Assembly: GCA_902772565.1 (NCBI GenBank)
Contig: CACYBJ010000114.1
Coordinates: 1-5,055 of the forward strand
Length of the DNA: 5,055 bases
Source: an uncultured Lachnospiraceae bacterium
GTDB lineage: Bacteria > Bacillota > Clostridia > Lachnospirales > Lachnospiraceae
Direction: 5' to 3'
Shown: piece after piece, positions 1 through 5,055 of the stretch
Layout of the letters: every line of letters starts with the position of its first letter
Numbering within the stretch: the first letter of the stretch is position 1
Made by a program: the position numbers and the translations under genes
Notes under the pieces: model-generated
What the model saw: the letters and a program-made list of their open reading frames with translations, nothing else
Told to the model about the DNA's origin: nothing
Databases searched by the model: none

Positions 1-1514
1 TAAACCTCCGCTTCTTCAATGGACGAATCATACCAGGTAACCTTGTCCTTACCTGTCTCCTTGGAAACATAAAGGGCCTTGTCGGCTTTACGGTATAAGG
101 CGTCAAAGTTGTTTTCATCCGCCCTCTTTCCTACGCACAAACCTATACTTAAAGTAACGTCGCAGGACTGCGCCTCTTTCGAGAACTCTTTTCTGAATTC
201 CGTGCGCATCTTTTCTATGTCTGAGCGGATAGTTTCTATTACTTCGTTTTCATCCGTATTCTTATAAATTGTAAAGAGGGCAAATTCGTCACCGCCCATT
301 CTTCCGACGGTGATTCTCCCGCCGAACTGCTTGTCTATAAGCTTCGCCATACGGCTGATGACTTCGTCACCGTAGGCATGTCCCAGATTATCATTAACCT
401 TTTTAAAGTTGTCGATATCCGTCATGGCGAAGAACACGATTTCGTCCTTCCCGGCTTTTTTCGATTCCAGGGCATCTTTTACATATTCAATAAAAGACGC
501 TCGGTTTACAGCACCGCTTAAGCCGTCGTAGGTGGCACGGTCCGCAAGGCCGCTAACCATACCTTTAACCGGATTAAATACTCTTCTCTGAACCAGAATA
601 CTGATAAGGACTGCCAAAAGCACTCCCACCGCCGTAACTGTCATGGCAATGTTTCTGAAGCCGTTATAATCTTTAAGCATGGCATCGGATTCAAAGGAAC
701 AGATAACGTTCCATCCGTTGTCACAGGAGTTTACTTCAATAAAGTAATCGTCATTTGTAACGGAAATATCGGTTCTGCCGTTTATGTAACCGCTGATATC
801 GGCCTGCAGCACGTTTCCGATTTCCTTGACATCCGAAGAATAAATGATTCTTTCGTTGTCATCCACAAACCTTACGGTCATATCCTTAAGTTCATCCGAG
901 TGTTCGAATACGCCGGAGAGTTCCCTGCTGTAGCAGGATGCAAGAAGCACCGCATTCTCATTCAGTCTTTTAACATAGTAGAAACGATTGTAGTTTTCCT
1001 GAACGCCGAATACCCATCCATCATTGGTATGAGGATTGGTTATGGCACCTGAAAAATAATCGTAAAGACCTGTAGGAGTATCAAAGAGAGCCGCTGTGGT
1101 ATTTGATCTCCAGCCGATACTTGTACCGTCACTGTAAAGGATTACAAAGTCCGAAAAAGACTTCATAATACCGATGTCGACTATACGGTTAAATACATTA
1201 TCGGAGGCCTGAATCCTGTCATATTCATCCATGGAAGTATCGGTGTTATCAAACTTATAATAACTTTCGTTTGAAAACATAAGCATGGCGGCGGATTCGA
1301 TTTCCATCATGTACTTATCGATATTAAGCTGTATCTGACGGCTGTTGGCTGCAACCAGAGTGGAAACTTTGTTCTTTGTTACTCGTCCTGCGGCATTAAG
1401 AATGATACCTGTGAGCACAAAAACCACAGTCACGGTAATAACAACGGAGATTACCAACATTGCTATTCGTGATTTGTTAAATCTTGCAACTGTTTTTTCG
1501 TTTTGAGATGCCAT
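1..1514 (-). CDS. Membrane-bound diguanylate cyclase with extracytoplasmic Cache-like sensor and GGDEF domain (C-terminus cut by window edge)
   Basis: This gene encodes a sensor enzyme that would condense two GTP into c-di-GMP on the cytoplasmic face of the membrane. I translated 504 codons from the ATG at 1514-1512; an AGGA lies 6 bases upstream and an in-frame TAA lies a little further up. Residues 17-39 are a membrane segment. Residues 40-287 are an extracytoplasmic region whose length and layout fit a double Cache fold, and 288-308 is the second membrane segment. Only about 20 residues separate it from the GGDEF domain, which opens with YDGLSGAVNR (329-338), so there is no full HAMP domain. 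The active site looks intact: D366 (TDIDNFK), N374, D383 and GGDEF at 407-411. The usual RxxD inhibitory site would fall at 398-401, which reads GGRI, so product inhibition at that site is probably absent. The domain's closing helix (KADKALYVSKETGK) is present, so few residues are missing; the last two visible bases, TA, could even begin a stop codon. The sensed ligand is unknown, and I see no clear amino-acid-binding Cache motif. Confidence 0.93.
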   Translation of the reverse strand, partial: MASQNEKTVARFNKSRIAMLVISVVITVTVVFVLTGIILNAAGRVTKNKVSTLVAANSRQIQLNIDKYMMEIESAAMLMFSNESYYKFDNTDTSMDEYDRIQASDNVFNRIVDIGIMKSFSDFVILYSDGTSIGWRSNTTAALFDTPTGLYDYFSGAITNPHTNDGWVFGVQENYNRFYYVKRLNENAVLLASCYSRELSGVFEHSDELKDMTVRFVDDNERIIYSSDVKEIGNVLQADISGYINGRTDISVTNDDYFIEVNSCDNGWNVICSFESDAMLKDYNGFRNIAMTVTAVGVLLAVLISILVQRRVFNPVKGMVSGLADRATYDGLSGAVNRASFIEYVKDALESKKAGKDEIVFFAMTDIDNFKKVNDNLGHAYGDEVISRMAKLIDKQFGGRITVGRMGGDEFALFTIYKNTDENEVIETIRSDIEKMRTEFRKEFSKEAQSCDVTLSIGLCVGKRADENNFDALYRKADKALYVSKETGKDKVTWYDSSIEEAEV

Positions 1515-1525
1515 GCCGATTCCTG

Positions 1526-1555
1526 ATTTAATCCGTTTTCTGCCTTAACTGTCAA
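1526..1555 (-). promoter_or_regulatory. Weak sigma-A-type promoter candidate for the cyclase gene
   Basis: Reading the minus strand, a perfect TTGACA (1555-1550) is followed after 18 bases by TTAAAT (1531-1526), which matches four of six positions of the -10 consensus. The difficulty is distance: the -10 box ends only 11 bases before the ATG at 1514, so a transcript starting there would have almost no leader and would lose the AGGA ribosome site (1524-1521). It could therefore be a chance match, with the cyclase transcribed by read-through from the symporter gene or from a promoter inside it. Confidence 0.2.
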
Positions 1556-1602
1556 ACTGTTTCGCCGGCCATATGACGTTCCGCCACAGCCGTCACTCTG
1601 TA

Positions 1603-3324
1603 TTACTTCTTTCTCTTATTCCTGTTTTTTCGGTTATTGCCGCTTCCGCTGCCATTATGCTTATTGCTCTTGCTTATCTGAACCTTTTCGTCCGTGATCT
1701 CATCCACGCTCTTTACTATCTTCGCGGAGTCGATCCTTTCTCTTTCGGTTACAACAACCGTATATGTCTTTTCGTAGCATGAGAAGATTTCTTCTACGTC
1801 TTCCTTAGGAAGCTTAGGAGTAATCAATGATACGATCGGAACCACAATGAGTCCCAGTATCATTGCAACCGCACCTGAACGTACAGAAGATGTGAAGATG
1901 TAGTTAAGCGCGCTTCCTTCGGCAAAGAAGTTATTGCCTGAAAGCGAAATGTAAAGCTGAAGGATTTCAATACCGCATCCGCAGATAAAGCTTACTGCCA
2001 CCGCTGCCTTTGTGGTGGACTTTAAGTAAAGTCCGTAAAGGAAAGGTGCAAGGAATGCGCCTGCAAGTGCTCCCCATGAAACACCCATCATCTGAGCGAT
2101 GAATGTGAATTCAGGATGTGAATCCTTAATAAGTGCAATGGCTGCACTGATAATGATGAAGAACACAATAAAAATTCTGAGTATAGTAACTGTCTTCTTT
2201 TCGGAAGACTTTTCTTCTTTGTTCTTGTCCAGTGAAGGAATGATAACATCAAGAGTAAGTGTTGATGCAGATGTAAGAACAAGCGAAGAAAGTGTGGACA
2301 TGGAAGCCGCAAGTACAAGTACGATTACCAGTGATACGATAACTCCCGGAAGCTGTTTAACCATCGAAGGAATAATAGTATCAAAGAGCGGTGTCATACC
2401 GTCTGACTGATATGTGATCTTGTCTGAGTACAGTCTTGCAAAACCGCCGAGGAAGTAGCATCCGCCGGCTACAACAATCGCAAAGAAAGTTGAGATAATG
2501 GTTCCCTGCTTAATGGACTCTTCACTTCTGATTGCGTAGAACTTACCTACCATCTGAGGAAGTCCCCAGGTTCCGAGAGAGGTAAGGATTACAACGAATA
2601 AAAGCGCAAGCGGGTCCGGTCCGAAGAAGGATGTGTAAGCACCCATCATTGCCTTGTTGGCGCTCGGAACACGGCTTAAGGCTTCGATTGTAAGGGAGAA
2701 TCCGCCGTTATCGGCAAATACGGCAAATATAACTGCCACAATGCCTACCAGCATGATAATACCCTGAATGAAGTCGTTAATGGCTGTAGCCATGTATCCG
2801 CCGAATATTACGTATATACCTGTAAGAATAGCCATTACGATAATGATTACCCAGTAAGGCACCTTCGGGAATGCAATACCGAAAAGGGCTGAAAGGCCGT
2901 TATAAAGGGATGCTGTGTAAGGAATCAAAAATACAAATACGATAAATGAAGCAATTACCGAAAGAGATGTAGATTTGAATCGCTTTGCAAAGAAATCCGG
3001 CATGGTCTTGGAGTCAATGTGCTGAGTCATGACTCTTGTGCGTCGTCCGAGTATGGACCATGCAAGAAGTGAACCAATAAAGGCATTTCCAAGTCCAATC
3101 CATGTGGATGACATACCGAAGTTCCATCCGAACTGTCCCGCATATCCTACAAAGATAACGGCTGAAAAGTAGGATGTACCGAAGGCACCTGCCATAAGCC
3201 ACGGGCCTACACTTCTTCCGCCGAGTACGAATCCGTTAACGTCGGTTGCATGTCTTCTGGAGTACATTCCCACGCCGATCATCAGCGCGAAGAAGCATAC
3301 AAGTAATACGATGGTAAGTAACAT
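1603..3324 (-). CDS. Sodium:solute symporter, SSS family (13 membrane segments, basic C-terminal tail)
   Basis: This inner-membrane transporter would couple Na+ entry to uptake of a small solute; related families carry proline, pantothenate, acetate or sugars. It has 573 residues and about 13 hydrophobic segments, the standard SSS layout. Family marks include GGRSVGP (35-41), GGYMATAINDFIQG (175-188) and the sodium-site segment AASMSTLSS, in which S343 and T344 align with the Na+-binding S340/T341 of PutP. The position of PutP Asp55 is Tyr52 here, so it is not a strict PutP-type proline carrier; pantothenate-type members also lack that Asp. The last membrane segment ends near 503. A 70-residue cytoplasmic tail follows, ending in a Gly/Ser/Asn-rich and then strongly basic stretch (552-573) that makes the protein longer than the usual roughly 500 residues. 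The ATG start has AGAGGA (3338-3333) 8 bases upstream. It lies 23 bases after the ligase gene and is very likely in the same operon. Family is certain; substrate is unknown, with an organic acid suggested by the neighbour. Confidence 0.95.
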   Translation of the reverse strand: MLLTIVLLVCFFALMIGVGMYSRRHATDVNGFVLGGRSVGPWLMAGAFGTSYFSAVIFVGYAGQFGWNFGMSSTWIGLGNAFIGSLLAWSILGRRTRVMTQHIDSKTMPDFFAKRFKSTSLSVIASFIVFVFLIPYTASLYNGLSALFGIAFPKVPYWVIIIVMAILTGIYVIFGGYMATAINDFIQGIIMLVGIVAVIFAVFADNGGFSLTIEALSRVPSANKAMMGAYTSFFGPDPLALLFVVILTSLGTWGLPQMVGKFYAIRSEESIKQGTIISTFFAIVVAGGCYFLGGFARLYSDKITYQSDGMTPLFDTIIPSMVKQLPGVIVSLVIVLVLAASMSTLSSLVLTSASTLTLDVIIPSLDKNKEEKSSEKKTVTILRIFIVFFIIISAAIALIKDSHPEFTFIAQMMGVSWGALAGAFLAPFLYGLYLKSTTKAAVAVSFICGCGIEILQLYISLSGNNFFAEGSALNYIFTSSVRSGAVAMILGLIVVPIVSLITPKLPKEDVEEIFSCYEKTYTVVVTERERIDSAKIVKSVDEITDEKVQISKSNKHNGSGSGNNRKNRNKRKK

Positions 3325-3347
3325 TTTCTATATCCTCTGTCCCTGTT

Positions 3348-4979
3348 TTATTTAAGCTGAGCTTCTACAAGCGACTGTCCGCCGCCGTAGATCTCACGAA
3401 GCTTCGGTTTCTCGATTTTACCGGTTGCATTTCTTAATACCGGTGCAAATATAATCTTTCTCGGACGCTTATAACGGGGAAGTCCGAGGCAGAATTCGTT
3501 GATTTCTTCTTCTGTACAGGTAAAGCCCTCTTTAACTTCAAGTATGGCTGCCGCAATCTCACCGAGACGCTCATCCGGAATACCGATTACAGCCACATCC
3601 TTAAGTTTGTCATAGGCTCTTAAGAAGTCTTCTATCTGTACGGGATAGAGGTTTTCGCCACCTGTAATAATTACGTCTTTCTTACGGTCTACAAGGTAGA
3701 TGAAACCGTCGGAATCCATCATGGCCATATCGCCGGTATAAAGCCATCCGTCCTTAAGAACTTCTTCCGTAGACTTTGGATCATTATAGTAGCATTCCAT
3801 AACGCCGCGTCCCTTAACACAGAGTTCTCCGACTTCGCCTTTTTCAACCTGACGTCCGCCGTCCATGATCTTAACTTCCCACTTATAGCCGGGAACACCA
3901 ATGGCTCCTACTTTGTGGATGTTCTCTACGCCGAGATGAACACATCCCGGTCCGATGGACTCTGAAAGACCGTAGTTTGTATCATACTGATGATGCGGGA
4001 ATACTTCCTTCCATCTCTTAATAAGGCTGGGGGGTACCGGCTGGGCGCCGATGTGCATCAGCCTCCACTGATCCAGTTCGTAATCCGAAAGAACGATTTC
4101 ACCTGAATCGATCTTGTCAAGTATATCCTGAGCCCACGGAACCAAAAGCCATACTATGGAGCAATGCTCTCGGGAAACCGCGTCAAGTATCATCTTAGGC
4201 TTGATTCCCTTAAGGATTACAGCTTTGCCTCCTGTAATAAGGCTTCCGAACCAGTGCATCTTGGCACCTGTATGGTAAAGAGGAGGAATGCAAAGGAACA
4301 CATCCTCTTTGGTCTGTCCGTGGTGATTCTGCTCTGTTTCCGCAGCGCATACAAGGGACAGATGCTTATGAAGTATTGCCTTAGGGAAGCCTGTGGTTCC
4401 GGATGAGAAATAGATTGCGCCGTAATCATCATCCTGAATGTTGATTCCCGGTTCCTTGCTGGTGCAGAATGCAATGTACTTTTCATAACTTTCGGCAAAT
4501 GAAGGCACATCCTCTCCAACGTAGAACATGTATTTTACTCTTTTAAGTTTGTGTGCCACCGCTTCAATTCTTCCGGTGAATTCCGGTCCGAAAATAAGAA
4601 CATCAACTTCCGCAAGATCTACGCAGTATTTGATTTCGTCAGCATCAAAACGGTAGTTCATGGGAACTGCAATGGCACCTGTCTTTAAAACTCCGAAGTA
4701 AATCGGAAGCCACTCAAGACAGTTCATAAGGAGGATACCCACCTTATCATTCTTCTTGATTCCGCGGCTTAATAGAAGGTTGGCAAAACGGTTACTCTTT
4801 CTGTTAAAGTCTTCCCAAGTCATCTCGCGTCTGTATGACACTCCGCGGTCCCCTTCCACGAGAGCATTCTCGCTCCAGGTGTGAGGTTTTTCGTTTTCAT
4901 TTATGGGATTGATCTCAACGAGACATACGTCGTTGGGATACATTTCCGCATTTCTGATAAGGTAATCTGTGATAGGCAA
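3348..4979 (-). CDS. AMP-forming acyl-CoA ligase (carboxylate-CoA synthetase, ANL superfamily)
   Basis: This cytoplasmic enzyme would activate a carboxylic acid with ATP to an acyl-adenylate and then pass it to CoA. All the core motifs of the adenylate-forming superfamily are present: the phosphate loop SSGTTGFPK (192-200), YGLSE (336-340), YTGD (414-417), the hinge region DRKKDVIITGGEN (431-443), and the NATGK motif near the C-terminus with the catalytic lysine at K521. At 543 residues it is a normal full-length single enzyme: a large AMP-binding domain up to about 430, then the small mobile C-terminal domain. There is no carrier-protein domain, so a peptide-synthetase module is unlikely. 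The start is TTG, chosen because a strong AGGAGG sits 10 bases upstream and no ATG or GTG lies in frame between the upstream stop and the TTG; the first in-frame ATG is codon 13. It is the first visible gene of a probable operon with the symporter. Substrate is not readable; medium- or long-chain fatty, aromatic or betaine-type acids are all possible. Confidence 0.95.
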   Translation of the reverse strand: MPITDYLIRNAEMYPNDVCLVEINPINENEKPHTWSENALVEGDRGVSYRREMTWEDFNRKSNRFANLLLSRGIKKNDKVGILLMNCLEWLPIYFGVLKTGAIAVPMNYRFDADEIKYCVDLAEVDVLIFGPEFTGRIEAVAHKLKRVKYMFYVGEDVPSFAESYEKYIAFCTSKEPGINIQDDDYGAIYFSSGTTGFPKAILHKHLSLVCAAETEQNHHGQTKEDVFLCIPPLYHTGAKMHWFGSLITGGKAVILKGIKPKMILDAVSREHCSIVWLLVPWAQDILDKIDSGEIVLSDYELDQWRLMHIGAQPVPPSLIKRWKEVFPHHQYDTNYGLSESIGPGCVHLGVENIHKVGAIGVPGYKWEVKIMDGGRQVEKGEVGELCVKGRGVMECYYNDPKSTEEVLKDGWLYTGDMAMMDSDGFIYLVDRKKDVIITGGENLYPVQIEDFLRAYDKLKDVAVIGIPDERLGEIAAAILEVKEGFTCTEEEINEFCLGLPRYKRPRKIIFAPVLRNATGKIEKPKLREIYGGGQSLVEAQLK

Positions 4980-4989
4980 TTTAACTGAC

Positions 4990-4995
4990 CCTCCT
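4990..4995 (-). promoter_or_regulatory. Strong Shine-Dalgarno that fixes the TTG start of the ligase
   Basis: The minus strand reads AGGAGG (followed by another G) 10 bases before the TTG at 4979-4977. This is close to a perfect complement of the 16S rRNA 3' end. It supports TTG as the true start, because no ATG or GTG is available in frame upstream and the first internal ATG, at codon 13, would leave this site unused. Confidence 0.8.
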
Positions 4996-5038
4996 GTTAT
5001 ACTTTCGGCAGATGCATTTCCTGCCCTGCCCGTTATTT

Positions 5039-5044
5039 ATTATA
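5039..5044 (-). promoter_or_regulatory. -10 box of the probable ligase-symporter operon promoter
   Basis: The minus strand reads a perfect TATAAT, about 60 bases before the ligase start. Transcription would begin near 5032 and give a leader of roughly 50 bases containing the Shine-Dalgarno. The matching -35 box would lie beyond position 5060, outside the window, so the promoter is only half visible. An AT-rich sequence can give this box by chance, but its position just upstream of an operon's first gene fits well. Confidence 0.5.
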
Positions 5045-5055
5045 TTCTGTGAATA
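5043..5055. repeat. Short inverted repeat overlapping the -10 region (possible operator, cut by window edge)
   Basis: The plus strand reads TATTC-TGT-GAATA, a perfect 5-base inverted repeat with a 3-base spacer. It overlaps the first two bases of the TATAAT box and extends into the -10/-35 spacer, a typical place for a repressor to bind. The window ends exactly at the outer arm, so whether the symmetry goes further cannot be seen. A five-base arm in AT-rich DNA is short enough to occur by chance. Confidence 0.25.

Noticed and set aside
1545..1559. Tandem ACAGTT repeat (two copies, 8-base period, minus strand) upstream of the cyclase
   Set aside because: Only two 6-base copies, one of which overlaps the TTGACA candidate; too short to claim a regulator site.
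1574..1595. Possible terminator hairpin between symporter and cyclase (TGACG, 12-base loop, CGTCA)
   Set aside because: The stem is only 5 base pairs, the loop is large and no run of U follows, so it does not qualify as a rho-independent terminator.
1573..1782. Plus-strand ORF of 69 residues with a hydrophobic, membrane-like N-terminal half, antisense to the symporter's tail
   Set aside because: It has no Shine-Dalgarno before its ATG, and its hydrophobic look follows from reading Lys/Arg/Asn-rich codons of the symporter tail on the opposite strand.
2099..2410. Plus-strand ORF of 103 residues inside the symporter gene
   Set aside because: It lies wholly antisense to a well-supported transporter, has no domain I recognise and no ribosome site that stands out; a shadow frame.
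4217..4519. Minus-strand ORF of 100 residues overlapping the ligase in another frame
   Set aside because: It lies over the phosphate-loop region of the ligase, where the ligase frame is clearly the coding one; a shadow frame.
4994..5000. TATAAC on the minus strand as an alternative -10 box for the ligase
   Set aside because: It touches the Shine-Dalgarno, so a transcript starting there would lose the ribosome site; the TATAAT at 5044-5039 is better placed.

Overview
The window holds three genes, all on the minus strand, so it reads right to left. In transcription order they are an acyl-CoA ligase of the AMP-forming adenylate family (4979 to 3348), a sodium:solute symporter of the SSS family (3324 to 1603), and a membrane-bound diguanylate cyclase with a large sensor region outside the membrane (1514 down to the left edge, where it is cut close to its natural end). 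The moderate base composition, the strong AGGAGG-type ribosome sites, the compact spacing and the TTG start suggest a Gram-positive anaerobe of the Clostridia, perhaps Lachnospiraceae. That placement is an inference from gene style, not from a marker gene.

Layout. Positions 4980-5055 are the leader of the ligase gene. They carry a perfect TATAAT -10 box, a short inverted repeat overlapping it at the window edge, a small possible leader hairpin and a strong Shine-Dalgarno. The ligase and symporter genes are 23 bases apart, and the symporter has its own good ribosome site, so they almost certainly form one operon. An 88-base gap (1515-1602) follows the symporter. It has no convincing rho-independent terminator and only a weak promoter candidate, so the cyclase may be partly co-transcribed or may have its own promoter. 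No stretch over 300 bases lacks a gene. I see no RNA genes, CRISPR arrays, mobile elements or attachment sites.

How the genes may work together. The symporter would import an organic acid or similar solute with Na+, and the ligase would convert a carboxylic acid to its CoA thioester: a plausible uptake-and-activation pair. The substrate cannot be read from the sequence. The cyclase makes c-di-GMP in response to something sensed outside the membrane. Its link to the other two genes is positional only. The window looks like ordinary chromosomal metabolism and signalling; I found no convincing sign of an undescribed system. The points most worth a second look are the unassigned substrate of the operon, the symporter's basic C-terminal tail, and a cyclase that keeps its active site but lacks the inhibitory I-site.
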